A program made the translations under genes and the position numbers. This document shows positions 1-8,915 of a stretch of DNA of 26,791 nucleotides, one piece after another (within the stretch, counting starts at the first letter, position 1; each line of letters starts with the position of its first letter). The stretch covers positions 1 to 26,791 of the forward strand of contig JAPYPK010000011.1 in assembly GCA_029937655.1 (NCBI GenBank), in the 5' to 3' direction. The DNA comes from Nitrospinaceae bacterium (GTDB lineage: Bacteria > Nitrospinota > Nitrospinia > Nitrospinales > VA-1). The notes under the pieces were generated by a model, which was not told the origin of the DNA, ran no database searches, and saw only the letters and a list, made by a program, of their open reading frames with translations.

Positions 1-2
1 AG

Positions 3-317
3 ATATTAAATGAGAGAATTGTTAAAAAACCAGAGGAAAACAAAGCTCTAGAGAACTATATGGAGGATAATGAGCCAAAGGTTACAGATTTTAAATGGAC
101 TGAAAAGGCAAATAATAGGTTAGAACTTGTTCCTAAAGGTTTTATGCGCGATAATACTAGGAATAGAGTAATGTTATATGCACGTTCCAATGATATTAAG
201 GAAATTACCTTAGAAGTTTGTGAGGCTGGTATTAAAGATTCCGTTAAGATGATGGAAGAAGCAATTGCTAATGGAGCAACCTTAGAAGATTTTTTACCGA
301 AAAAGGTTGATGCTTAG
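3..317 (+). CDS. PCP_red-domain protein, C-terminal fragment
   Basis: The reading frame is open to the left edge of the window, so this is the 3' end of a longer gene. The methionine at position 60 is probably internal. The last 80 or so residues match the PCP_red domain first known from the C-terminus of the light-independent protochlorophyllide reductase 57 kDa subunit: a KWTEKA start, then VPKGFMRD, a TRNRV segment, YARSN and ITLEVCEAGI. In non-photosynthetic bacteria this domain occurs alone or fused to Fe-S, radical SAM or P-loop proteins, and its function there is not known. Which partner domain lies upstream cannot be seen here. The family assignment is from motif recall. A hairpin terminator follows the stop codon, so this gene ends its transcription unit. 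Confidence 0.6.
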   Translation: MLNERIVKKPEENKALENYMEDNEPKVTDFKWTEKANNRLELVPKGFMRDNTRNRVMLYARSNDIKEITLEVCEAGIKDSVKMMEEAIANGATLEDFLPKKVDA

Positions 318-409
318 AGTAAGAACTTTGGTCTATTGAGAATGAATATTAGAGAGGTTGTTTTTCTTACTCTGTTAGAAACAATTGCCCACCATTAACG
401 TACTATAAT

Positions 410-454
410 AGCCCCTACGGTGTTGATTAGCTTTCAATGTCTGGGGGCTTTTTC
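410..454 (+). terminator. Rho-independent terminator after the PCP_red gene
   Basis: Arms AGCCCC (410-415) and GGGGCT (444-449) enclose a 28-base loop that can itself pair (TTGA with TCAA), and a run of T follows. It separates the PCP_red gene from the ABC exporter. The rest of 318-489 holds nothing else that I can support. Confidence 0.6.
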
Positions 455-489
455 TATTAGAAATCATTTCCCAACATACGTCCTGTCGA

Positions 490-2214
490 ATGAATATTAA
501 TCTCTATAAAAGATTATTCGGTTTTTTAAAGCCTTATAGGAAAAAACTTTCTTTAGCGATTCTGTTTTCAGTAGTTGTTGGCGTGATTGCAAGCTCCCCT
601 GTTCCTCTTATTCAAAAAACATTTGATGATATTTTTGTGCAGAAAGATTTTTTTATGCTCAAGGCAATACCGATTGCACTTGTTATTCTTTACTCCATTA
701 AAGCAGGCTTAGTGTACGCACAGAACATTATCATCTTGGGGATCTCTTGGGAGTTAGTTGTCCGTGTTAGAGAACAACTATTTTCTCATATTCATAAACT
801 TCCATTTATCTTCTTTGAAGACAATGAAACTGGTCAATTGATGTCAAGAATCATGAATGATGTCAATACTATGCAGTCAACAATTACTCGTTCAATAAAA
901 GAGCTAATCCAGAACTCGATTACTCTGATCGCGTTATTGGGGTGGATTTTTTATCTTAAATGGGATTGGGCAATTATTTCAATTTTAATATTTCCGATTA
1001 TGATTTTACCCATAGGCAATATAGCGAGGAAGTTGAAGAAGTTGAGTCATAAGGGACAAGAAATCCTCGCAGATCTTAGCGGCACTATTCTCGAATCATT
1101 TTCTGGTGTAAAAGTCGTGCGTGCCTTTGGCATGGAAGCTATGGAAGAGCAAAAATTTAATAGCTATAGTGAGAATTTTCTTCGAGTTATGAAAAAAAAT
1201 GTCAAATATATTGAAATCACTTCACCATTCCTTGAGCTTTTGGGTGTAATGGGTGCATCGTTTATTCTTTGGTATGGTGGTCATCAGGTTTTAATGGATA
1301 AAGTAAGCCAGGGTACCTTTATTGCTTTTATTGTTGGTCTTTTTATGATGTACGCACCTTTACGGCTGCTTTTTAAATTGTACGCAACTTTTCAGATTTC
1401 TCTTGCTTGCGCTGAAAGAGTTTTCTCGATCCTTGATTTGAAAGAGGAAAAAATCAAAGAAGGAGTTAAAGAGCTAGCTAATTTTAGTCACGCTATTTCA
1501 TTTGAAAACGTTTCATTTAAGTACCCTTCTAGAAGTACCGCTGTTTTAAATGAAATTAATGTAAGATTGGATAAAACAAAAATTCTTGCCATCGTTGGTA
1601 TGAGTGGTGCTGGTAAAACGACATTGGTAGATCTTTTATTTCGTTTTCATGATCCTTCTGCGGGTAATATTTTAATTGATGGAATTAATATTAAAGACTA
1701 CACACTAAAATCTTTAAGGAGTAACTTGGCGCTTGTGTCACAGGAAACATTTCTTTTTAATGATACCGTTAGGAAAAATATTGCCTATGGAAGACCCAAT
1801 GCATCCGAAGATGACATTCTTCGTGCGTCTAAGGCGGCCCATGTAGATTCTTTTGTGAGAGATTTTGAGGATGGCTACAGCACTGTTATTGGGGAGCGTG
1901 GGGTTAAGCTTTCTGGCGGCCAGCGACAACGAATTTCTATTGCCAGAGCAATTCTTCGAAATGCTCCTATTCTTGTGCTTGATGAAGCTACTTCTGCATT
2001 AGATTCCGAGTCTGAAAAATCTGTGCAGAATGCTTTACATAATTTAATGAAGCATCGAACTACCTTTATGATTGCTCACCGTCTATCAACTATTTCGCAT
2101 GCTCATTCGATCATTGTTCTAGATAAGGGTGAGATTGTTGAGGTTGGTACCCATGAAAAACTTATTTCCAGTTCAGGGTTGTATAAGAAATACTACGAAA
2201 TGCAAATGAGATAG
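490..2214 (+). CDS. msbA: MsbA-type ABC exporter (fused membrane and ATPase domains)
   Basis: This 574-residue half-transporter has the normal length for the MsbA/LmrA family and would act as a homodimer in the inner membrane, flipping or exporting a lipid or other hydrophobic substrate. Six membrane segments lie within residues 15-310. The ATPase domain shows Walker A GMSGAGKTT (370-378), the Q-loop glutamine (418), signature LSGGQ (474-478), Walker B ILVLDEA with catalytic Glu499, and the switch His530. No Shine-Dalgarno sequence precedes the ATG. The oleA homologue begins 37 bases downstream on the same strand with no terminator between, so the two are probably cotranscribed. MsbA proper exports lipid A core; the symbol marks the family, since the substrate cannot be read from sequence and the neighbours raise the possibility of another lipid. 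Confidence 0.85.
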   Translation: MNINLYKRLFGFLKPYRKKLSLAILFSVVVGVIASSPVPLIQKTFDDIFVQKDFFMLKAIPIALVILYSIKAGLVYAQNIIILGISWELVVRVREQLFSHIHKLPFIFFEDNETGQLMSRIMNDVNTMQSTITRSIKELIQNSITLIALLGWIFYLKWDWAIISILIFPIMILPIGNIARKLKKLSHKGQEILADLSGTILESFSGVKVVRAFGMEAMEEQKFNSYSENFLRVMKKNVKYIEITSPFLELLGVMGASFILWYGGHQVLMDKVSQGTFIAFIVGLFMMYAPLRLLFKLYATFQISLACAERVFSILDLKEEKIKEGVKELANFSHAISFENVSFKYPSRSTAVLNEINVRLDKTKILAIVGMSGAGKTTLVDLLFRFHDPSAGNILIDGINIKDYTLKSLRSNLALVSQETFLFNDTVRKNIAYGRPNASEDDILRASKAAHVDSFVRDFEDGYSTVIGERGVKLSGGQRQRISIARAILRNAPILVLDEATSALDSESEKSVQNALHNLMKHRTTFMIAHRLSTISHAHSIIVLDKGEIVEVGTHEKLISSSGLYKKYYEMQMR

Positions 2215-2251
2215 GTTATCGGACTTTAATATATTTAAGGATGTTTAAATT

Positions 2252-3301
2252 GTGCGATTCAAAAATGTATATATTGAAGGATTAGCTTATCACCTTCCTA
2301 AGAATATTGTTTCCTCTGATGATCTTGAAAAACGTTTAGCTCCAGTTTACGATCGTTTAAAGCTACCGTTTGGTAGACTTGAAATGATGACCGGGATTAA
2401 AGAGCGCCGATTTTGGGACAAGGGTGTTTGCCCTAGTCAGGTTGCCTCAAAAGCAGGGGAACTAGCGATTTTGAATTCTGGAATTGATAGAGTGGAAATC
2501 GGTTGTTTAATAAATGCGTCCGTATGTCGTGATTTTTTAGAACCTGCAACTGCCTCGCTTGTCCACTATAACCTTGGTCTACGCACAAACACTCTGGTTT
2601 TTGATATATCTAATGCCTGTTTAGGTGTTCTTAATGGCATGGTCCATGTCGCTAATATGATTGAACTTGGACAGATTCGAGCAGGGTTAGTAGTCGCTGG
2701 TGAAAATGGAGGTCCATTGGTTGATGCCACGATTAAATCCTTGCTTAACAAGCCTGAACTTACACGAAATGAAATCAAGTCGTCCTTTGCTTCTCTTACC
2801 ATCGCATCTGCTGCTGTTGGAGTTCTCCTTGTTCATAAAGACTTGTCAAAGCATAAACATCGTTTACTGGGTGGTTACAGTCAAGCAGCAAGCCAATTTA
2901 ATAAATTGTGTCGTGGTAACGATGAGTCGAAAACAGGAGTTACTAATTGGTCACCTCTTATGAAAACGGATGCCGAAACTATGATGCGAGAAGGTTGTAG
3001 GCTTGCTGGGCAGACATGGGATTATGCAAAAGAAATTCTTGGGTGGGGTAATAATGATGTGAACCGTGTTTTTTGCCATCAGGTAGGGCATGCACATCGT
3101 AAGCTTCTCTATGAAACATTATCTCTTGAATTAGAAAAAGATTTCTCAACGCTAGAATACTTGGGAAATACAGGGGCTGCTTCACTTCCTTCAACATTTG
3201 CGTTAGGAGCAGAAAGTGGCTTTTTGAAAAGTGGTGACCGGGTAGCTTTACTCGGGATAGGGAGCGGGCTTAATTGTCTTATGCTGGGTGCAGAGTGGTA
3301 A
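2252..3301 (+). CDS. oleA: OleA-like 3-oxoacyl-ACP synthase III (acyl-CoA condensing thiolase)
   Basis: This 349-residue thiolase-fold protein matches OleA rather than FabH. OleA joins two fatty acyl-CoA molecules head to head into a beta-keto acid, the first step of long-chain olefin synthesis. Visible features are the family N-terminus with AYHLP, the RLEMMTGIKERRFW segment, catalytic Cys123 in NACLG, His276 in CHQVG and Asn306 in GNTG. Glu97 lies 26 residues before the cysteine, the same spacing as the activating Glu117 and Cys143 of Xanthomonas OleA. Translation starts at GTG, with AAGG 11 bases upstream. The stop codon overlaps the start of the next gene, so coupling with oleB is likely. 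The paralogous fabH at 23508 serves normal fatty-acid synthesis, which makes a specialised role here more plausible. Confidence 0.85.
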   Translation: MRFKNVYIEGLAYHLPKNIVSSDDLEKRLAPVYDRLKLPFGRLEMMTGIKERRFWDKGVCPSQVASKAGELAILNSGIDRVEIGCLINASVCRDFLEPATASLVHYNLGLRTNTLVFDISNACLGVLNGMVHVANMIELGQIRAGLVVAGENGGPLVDATIKSLLNKPELTRNEIKSSFASLTIASAAVGVLLVHKDLSKHKHRLLGGYSQAASQFNKLCRGNDESKTGVTNWSPLMKTDAETMMREGCRLAGQTWDYAKEILGWGNNDVNRVFCHQVGHAHRKLLYETLSLELEKDFSTLEYLGNTGAASLPSTFALGAESGFLKSGDRVALLGIGSGLNCLMLGAEW

Positions 3302-4182
3302 ATAACTTTAATTCTTTTAAGGATTTGTATCCCTTTACTTCGCTTTACTTTGATCTCAGCCCGTATAAGCTTCACTATCTTGATGAGGGAGAAGGTGAGG
3401 TGTTACTTTTTCTGCATGGAAACCCCACTTGGTCCTTTTATTATCGTAGTCTAATACAAAATTTTCAAGGACGCTATCGATGTGTTGTGCCAGACCATAT
3501 TGGGTGTGGTTTTTCTGACAAGCCGCAGGATTATAACTATACGCTCACTACACATATAGATAACCTTGAAAAGCTCGTGGATTTTCTCGGTTTGAAAAAT
3601 ATTACATTGGTGTTGCACGACTGGGGTGGGGCCATTGGCATGGGATTAGCTGTTCGTAAACCAGAGCTAATTAAAAGACTGGTTCTGTTTAATACGGCAG
3701 CATTTTTGCTAAGAGATATTCCACTTCGAATTGGTTTGTGTCGAATGCCATTATTGGGCACTATTTTAATTCGATACTTAAACCTTTTTGTTAGAGGAGT
3801 ATTAAGGTTTGGGTTAAAACGCCAAAATCGTTTGACGCAAAATATAGTGGCAGGGTACTTAGCTCCTTATGATACGTTTGAAAATCGTATTGCAAACTTA
3901 AAATTCGTTCAAGATATTCCAATGGAGCAAACGGTACCAAGCTATTCTGTAATTCAGTACATCGAAAGAAACCTAAAACAGTTTGACGGGTATCCGATTT
4001 TAATCATATGGGGTAGCGAAGACTTTTGCTTTAACGATAAATTTTTAAATAAGTGGCGTGAAATTTTTCCGAGGGCTGAAGTTCACGAGGTTTGCAACGC
4101 TGGACATTTGATTGTAGAGGATGCAAGCGATGAAATTATTCCATGGATAGAAGAGTTTTTAAGGAAAAGTAATATTTTTTGA
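3274..4182 (+). CDS. oleB: OleB-like alpha/beta hydrolase (haloalkane dehalogenase superfamily)
   Basis: The protein has an alpha/beta hydrolase fold with the haloalkane-dehalogenase signature: HGNPTW (residues 48-53), nucleophile Asp116 in HDWGG, a candidate acid at Asp250, and base His278 in NAGH. In ole clusters such proteins decarboxylate the beta-lactone made by OleC to give the cis-olefin. Two starts are possible: TTG at 3274, with GGGAG nine bases upstream, or GTG at 3295, next to the oleA stop. I give the longer form. Either way it overlaps oleA, which supports the OleB assignment over a true dehalogenase. No oleC or oleD follows; a terminator and the convergent ahcY come next. Confidence 0.78.
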   Translation: MSYAGCRVVNNFNSFKDLYPFTSLYFDLSPYKLHYLDEGEGEVLLFLHGNPTWSFYYRSLIQNFQGRYRCVVPDHIGCGFSDKPQDYNYTLTTHIDNLEKLVDFLGLKNITLVLHDWGGAIGMGLAVRKPELIKRLVLFNTAAFLLRDIPLRIGLCRMPLLGTILIRYLNLFVRGVLRFGLKRQNRLTQNIVAGYLAPYDTFENRIANLKFVQDIPMEQTVPSYSVIQYIERNLKQFDGYPILIIWGSEDFCFNDKFLNKWREIFPRAEVHEVCNAGHLIVEDASDEIIPWIEEFLRKSNIF

Positions 4183-4255
4183 CGTTTATATAAAAATCAC
4201 CAGAACGGAAGAAAGAAGTAACAATCTTAAGTTGGACTTATATACTCATTGGGTC

Positions 4256-4298
4256 TTAAAAATGGTGTTCCTTCGTTTAAGGGGAACACCATTTTTTT
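4256..4298. terminator. Bidirectional terminator between oleB and ahcY
   Basis: A perfect 11-bp stem pairs AATGGTGTTCC (4261-4271) with GGAACACCATT (4283-4293) around an 11-base loop. T-runs follow on the plus strand (4292-4298). On the minus strand the A-run at 4256-4260 reads as T. It serves both converging genes. Confidence 0.88.
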
Positions 4299-4303
4299 AT
4301 ATT

Positions 4304-5605
4304 TTAATAGCGATAATGATCTGGTTTGTATGGCCCGTCGGCTGGTAAATTTAAGTAGTTGGCTTGCTCAGGCGTCAGGCGAGTAAGTTTAACACCAAGT
4401 TTATCCAAGTGTAACCGTGCAACTTCTTCATCAAGTTCTTTGGGTAGAGTATAAACGCCAACTTCATACTTTTCATTAAATAATTCTATTTGTGCTAGTA
4501 CTTGATTTGTGAACGAATTAGACATCACAAAAGATGGGTGTCCTGTCGCACAACCGAGATTGACCAACCTACCTTCCGCTAACAGAATAATACTACGCCC
4601 GTCTGCAAAGGTGTATTTATCTACCTGTGGTTTGATTTCTATTTTTGTAATGTCTGGATAATTATTTAGCGTTTCCACCTGAATTTCGACATCAAAGTGA
4701 CCTATATTACAGATAATAGCGTCATTTTTCATCGCTTCCATATGCTCGATGCGAATAATGTCACTACACCCCGTAGTTGTAACAAAAATATTTCCCTCTT
4801 TGACTGCTTCTTCCATTGTTGTAATCTCGTAGCCTTCCATAGCAGCTTGCAAAGCACAGATAGGATCAATTTCCGTAATGATTACACGTGCACCCAGATC
4901 CTTCATTGACTTTGCACACCCTTTGCCAACATCACCGTATCCGGCAACGACTACAACTTTTCCTGCTATCATAATATCGGTAGCGCGTTTAATTCCATCA
5001 GCGAGAGATTCACGGCAACCATACAAGTTATCAAATTTAGATTTTGTAACAGAGTCATTTACATTCATAGCTGGTACTTTTAGAGTTTTTTCTTCTATCA
5101 TTTTATACAAGTGATGAACGCCAGTGGTGGTTTCTTCAGAAATACCTTGAATGTTTGAGAGTAACTCTGGGTGTTTTTCATGCACGTAAGCAGTGAGATC
5201 GCCGCCGTCATCGAGGATCATATTAGGGCCACCTTTAAACAATAAAGTCTGGCCCGTACACCACCAATACTCATCTTCAGTTTCACCTTTCCAGGCAAAA
5301 ACAGGGATGCCATTTTTAGCTATTGCTGCAGCTGCATGATCTTGAGTAGAAAAAATATTACATGATGCCCAGCGAATTTCTGCCCCTAATTCAATGAGGG
5401 TTTCGATGAGGACGGCAGTTTGAATTGTCATGTGCAGTGAGCCCGCTATTCGAGCGCCTTTAAGGGGCTTAGATTTACCATATTTTTTTCGTAGGGCCAT
5501 AAGGCCCGGCATTTCATTCTCAGCAAGTATTATTTCTTGTCGACCCCAATCCGCAAGTGATATGTCTTTAATTTTATATTTTTCGGCAACGAGTGCTGTG
5601 GTCAT
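4304..5605 (-). CDS. ahcY: Adenosylhomocysteinase (S-adenosyl-L-homocysteine hydrolase)
   Basis: This cytoplasmic NAD-dependent enzyme splits S-adenosylhomocysteine into adenosine and homocysteine, relieving product inhibition of methyltransferases. The 433-residue length is normal. Landmarks include GSLHMT with His58, Asp133 in the LDDGGD motif, Lys188 and Asp192 in the NDSVTKSKFDN block, Cys197, the NAD-binding GYGDVGKG (222-229), and the family C-terminus ending HYRY. The start is fixed by AAGGAG eight bases before the ATG. The gene is monocistronic: it has a terminator at its 3' end and 191 bases between it and the upstream regulator gene. That leader shows a weak stem (5693-5722) but no convincing SAH riboswitch. 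Confidence 0.97.
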   Translation of the reverse strand: MTTALVAEKYKIKDISLADWGRQEIILAENEMPGLMALRKKYGKSKPLKGARIAGSLHMTIQTAVLIETLIELGAEIRWASCNIFSTQDHAAAAIAKNGIPVFAWKGETEDEYWWCTGQTLLFKGGPNMILDDGGDLTAYVHEKHPELLSNIQGISEETTTGVHHLYKMIEEKTLKVPAMNVNDSVTKSKFDNLYGCRESLADGIKRATDIMIAGKVVVVAGYGDVGKGCAKSMKDLGARVIITEIDPICALQAAMEGYEITTMEEAVKEGNIFVTTTGCSDIIRIEHMEAMKNDAIICNIGHFDVEIQVETLNNYPDITKIEIKPQVDKYTFADGRSIILLAEGRLVNLGCATGHPSFVMSNSFTNQVLAQIELFNEKYEVGVYTLPKELDEEVARLHLDKLGVKLTRLTPEQANYLNLPADGPYKPDHYRY

Positions 5606-5796
5606 CTAATGTGCTCCTTGTTTTGAATGAGTCATTCTTGATTGTATGAATTATAAAAATATTATTTGGATTAAATATTAATTTGGGTAATTGCCTGTGG
5701 ACTGAAAACCAGTTAGAGAGGCATAAAAGGGGACTATATTAATCTTAAATTTTATCAATTATTCCTTTTGCCGTCTACTTTTTTAGTTGTAATAGT

Positions 5797-8634
5797 TTAA
5801 TTAGAATCGCTAATCTTTATAGTTTTATAGAGAAAATTTTTAAAGCTGGTGAATTTTTTTAATTCTTCGGAGTTGCTTTGATAGTCTCTGGTACATACGC
5901 CTAATTTTATTGCTAGTCCTGGAAGGTTTGCTTGGTAGCGATTTCGGGCAGTTTGTATTAAATTTTTCACGGTGCCCTTTGTGATGATATTTTCTTTGAA
6001 GGGCTTATGTACTTGAGACCAAAAATCCCCTTCACCAGCTTCCAGTATTTTTAATATTGAATCGATGTGATTAACTGTTTGTTTTAGGGCATCGGAACCC
6101 TCAGGTGATTCAGATCGGCACGCTTCAATGACATTTTTTAGGCTGATTAATGAACCTTGACGAAACATCATTGCTCTCATAAGAATATTTTTTAATTCTC
6201 GTACGTTACCCCGATAATTATGGTTGGTTAGGTATTCTATAGCCTGTGTTTCTATTTTTGGGAAGGCTTCGTTTGCATTTTCTTTCTTATAGGCTTGAAA
6301 AAGTATTCCTAAAAAATGTGTTGCTAGGTCTGATATGTCCTCTTGCCTCTCGTTAAGGGTAGGGATGCGAAAGTTTAATGCGTTTAATCGCTGGTAAAGG
6401 TCTTCACGAAAACGTCCTTCATTAATTTCTATACGTAAATTTTTATTAGTCGCTGCTATAAGGAAAATACGCGAATATCTAGGTTGGTTTTCACCTAGAC
6501 GCATAAATACTCCAGTATCTAGGAATCGAAGTAGTTGAACTTGAGTTTTTGGGTCGGCGTCGCCAATTTCGTCAAGAAATACTACTCCTCCGTTGGCTTC
6601 TTCCAGAATACCTTGGCGATTAAACTCTGCACCGGTGTAAGCACCTTTTTTGTGTCCAAATAATTCACTATAAGTGAGTTCTCCACTATATGCAGCAATA
6701 TTAGTTTTTCTCAAAATAAGCTTACAATCATCACCATTTATTTGTTTGAAAATTTCCGTAATGCGTGAATATATATTGTTAAAAAAAAATTCCTTCCCGG
6801 TGCCAGTCTCTCCATGTATTAGGAGTGAAGGAAGTCCCATGTTGGTTTCTGTGGATTGTGCAGTATCCCATTTTAACATGCGGTTGCATACGGATTCTAC
6901 GACGGTGTTAATTCTGCTTACTAACTTATGAATAGTTTTGCTTCGCCCAATAACATTTCCAAAATAATATGAAGAAACTTTGGGGTCTCGATACTCCACT
7001 TCGTGCCGGAGTTGTGTTATTTCCTGTTGAAGTTCTTGTATGTGAATTAGATTATTGACTTTCTGGCTAATGAGACTAGCGATAATTTGGACAATTCTCT
7101 TGTGTTCAACAGTAAAATAGTTTTTTCGAAAGTGATCTTGATTGATAATTCCAATAACCCTGTTCCCGAATATTATAGGAACAGCCATTTCAGAAGAAAT
7201 GGCAGGAGAAAGATTTTTATAAAAGCCATTTGTTAAGGTCTTGTCTTGCACATTGGAGTATATAATAGGTTGGGCTGTGTGAGCGCAGTATCCGTTGAGG
7301 GATTTTAGGGTGTCTGGCAGTTCATCCCCTCCAACTGATAAAGGAGGAATTTTGTTTTTTGTCCATCCCCGTGATTTAGCACCTATCAGCCTACCATCCT
7401 TGTTTTCAACCACTAGCCAGGGCTTTCCATCAATAATTTTTAATATGGATATGCTCCCACTATCTGCGCCAATTAACTCTGATGTTTTGTTTAGAATATT
7501 ATGTAGAAAGGAGGATGGTGATTCGTGCTGGCTTGCAAGCAACCCTTCAATTTCTCCTAAAACCTCAATTTCTATATGCTCAGAACTATCCCTTAAAATG
7601 CTTTTCTCAACCATCACGGCATGTTCATCTAAAAGTCGTATTTCTATCGGAGTGAATTGATGAATCTCATTAGTATAATAATTTACAGAGCAAATAAACT
7701 TACCACTTTGGTGGTTGTACCTTGGAACTTGGTAGAGGGACACCATATCTATATTTTTAATCACTTCTTTGCGTTCAAAATTTTCTTCCCAAATATTTTT
7801 TATATATATAGGTGCTTGGTTTTCTTTCCTCATTACTAAGCCACTTTTTTTACTGTATTTGACTATACGGTTGATTAGGTTTTCATCATTTAAGACACTC
7901 AATATTTCCTTATCTAAATATAAAGGAACATCTTCTTTGTTTTTCGAATATACAGCCATTATTTCGACTAGATCAGTAGGGTTGACGGGGTTTAACTTCG
8001 AAAACTGTGAAGACGCTGGAATAAACACTGATGCTAAAGCAACCTTGTCTATTAATTTAACAGCTGACCGAACGATCATCCATGCGGCTTCCTTTTTGCG
8101 AGCAACATCTAGGTGCCGTGAAAATGATATCTGTTGGTGGAATTTTTTTGCCCGATCTATAGGCATGCTTATGTCAGCAAGAAAATTGCTTACCTTATCT
8201 ATGGTTTCATTTGATATAAATTGCTCTTCTCTCTCCCAATCTAAAGTAAGTACTCCAATAGGTCTTAACTCGTGAATAATGGGAAAAACGACAGCGGCTT
8301 TAATTCCTGACATTTTTTCAAATGGATTTCTGTACTTAATAAAGCCCTCCGGAAACTCCCATGACCGAATGATCTTATTTTCGTAAAAAGCTTGGCTGGT
8401 TATGGAGTCGCGTGGGGAAATAAATTTAGTAATTTGCCGTTCATAAGGGTTTTTATTGTCGGCCATGTGTTGACAGATAAGAATACCTTGATGTAGGTCT
8501 TCTAGGTAGACCCTTACCATGAGGCAATTAAAGATAGACTTTAGTCCTATAGCTGTGTAGTGCAGGATATCCGGCAGATTTTCTTTTCCAAATGCTTGGA
8601 TTTGCTCTGTTAGTTTTTGCAGGTCATTTTTCAT
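5797..8634 (-). CDS. GAF-domain sigma-54-dependent transcriptional activator
   Basis: This 945-residue enhancer-binding protein activates RNA polymerase holding sigma-54. The N-terminus has a GAF-like sensor (about 20-165), a divergent second region (about 180-345) and a clear GAF domain (about 365-525), followed by a short coiled segment. The AAA+ domain (about 558-790) has Walker A GETGTGKE (608-615), the sigma-54 contact loop as GAYTGA (664-669) instead of the usual GAFTGA, Walker B VVFLDEIGD (684-692) and the arginine region RFREDLYQRLN (741-751). The C-terminus (about 865-945) is not an obvious Fis-type helix-turn-helix. It resembles the alternative tail seen in some GAF/FHA sigma-54 regulators. 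No receiver domain is present. It is divergent from flgB, which carries a sigma-54 promoter, so it may regulate flagellar genes (inference). Confidence 0.88.
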   Translation of the reverse strand: MKNDLQKLTEQIQAFGKENLPDILHYTAIGLKSIFNCLMVRVYLEDLHQGILICQHMADNKNPYERQITKFISPRDSITSQAFYENKIIRSWEFPEGFIKYRNPFEKMSGIKAAVVFPIIHELRPIGVLTLDWEREEQFISNETIDKVSNFLADISMPIDRAKKFHQQISFSRHLDVARKKEAAWMIVRSAVKLIDKVALASVFIPASSQFSKLNPVNPTDLVEIMAVYSKNKEDVPLYLDKEILSVLNDENLINRIVKYSKKSGLVMRKENQAPIYIKNIWEENFERKEVIKNIDMVSLYQVPRYNHQSGKFICSVNYYTNEIHQFTPIEIRLLDEHAVMVEKSILRDSSEHIEIEVLGEIEGLLASQHESPSSFLHNILNKTSELIGADSGSISILKIIDGKPWLVVENKDGRLIGAKSRGWTKNKIPPLSVGGDELPDTLKSLNGYCAHTAQPIIYSNVQDKTLTNGFYKNLSPAISSEMAVPIIFGNRVIGIINQDHFRKNYFTVEHKRIVQIIASLISQKVNNLIHIQELQQEITQLRHEVEYRDPKVSSYYFGNVIGRSKTIHKLVSRINTVVESVCNRMLKWDTAQSTETNMGLPSLLIHGETGTGKEFFFNNIYSRITEIFKQINGDDCKLILRKTNIAAYSGELTYSELFGHKKGAYTGAEFNRQGILEEANGGVVFLDEIGDADPKTQVQLLRFLDTGVFMRLGENQPRYSRIFLIAATNKNLRIEINEGRFREDLYQRLNALNFRIPTLNERQEDISDLATHFLGILFQAYKKENANEAFPKIETQAIEYLTNHNYRGNVRELKNILMRAMMFRQGSLISLKNVIEACRSESPEGSDALKQTVNHIDSILKILEAGEGDFWSQVHKPFKENIITKGTVKNLIQTARNRYQANLPGLAIKLGVCTRDYQSNSEELKKFTSFKNFLYKTIKISDSN

Positions 8635-8831
8635 GTTTAGGGCATATAACTGAGTAAAAAATATACACTATCATATTTGGTGCTAAATAAGTGTTGTACA
8701 AAAAATCATATTTTGGTTTCAGTAAATCAATATTTCGTCAAAAAATGGTCGCAGTAAGGAAAAATATTCACATTAGTGTTTGGTTAAACTTCTTTTGTAA
8801 TGAGTATGTATAGATTTAATCTATTTATTTA

Positions 8832-8856
8832 TAACCATTTATGTGGTTTATGGTTA
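8832..8856. promoter_or_regulatory. Inverted repeat upstream of the flgB sigma-54 promoter
   Basis: Perfect 7-bp arms TAACCAT (8832-8838) and ATGGTTA (8850-8856) are separated by 11 bases. A third copy of the half-site, TGGTT, lies at 8844-8848. The repeat sits about 21 bp before the -24 element and is a candidate binding site for an activator. The sequence symmetry is seen; the function is inferred. Confidence 0.4.
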
Positions 8857-8877
8857 GTTGTGAGGTGAGGTGCAGTA

Positions 8878-8893
8878 TGGCATAATAATTGCT
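8878..8893 (+). promoter_or_regulatory. Sigma-54 (-24/-12) promoter of flgB
   Basis: TGGCAT and TTGCT lie with the obligatory ten bases between GG (8879-8880) and GC (8891-8892). This closely matches the consensus TGGCAC-N5-TTGCA. Transcription should begin near 8904, just before the flgB start at 8916, leaving a very short leader that retains the GAGG of the ribosome-binding site. Confidence 0.75.
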
Positions 8894-8915
8894 ATTTAAA
8901 GGGTGAGGTAAAACT

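Noticed and set aside
404..409. TATAAT as a -10 for the msbA-oleAB operon
   Set aside because: The only -35-like hexamer (TTGCCC, 385-390) is 13 bases away, too close, and the start site would fall inside the upstream terminator hairpin.
5606..5796. Possible SAH riboswitch in the ahcY leader
   Set aside because: The leader has a weak stem (GCCT 5693-5696 with AGGC 5719-5722, and ACTG with CAGT inside) but is A/T-rich and lacks the conserved GC-rich core of known SAH riboswitches.
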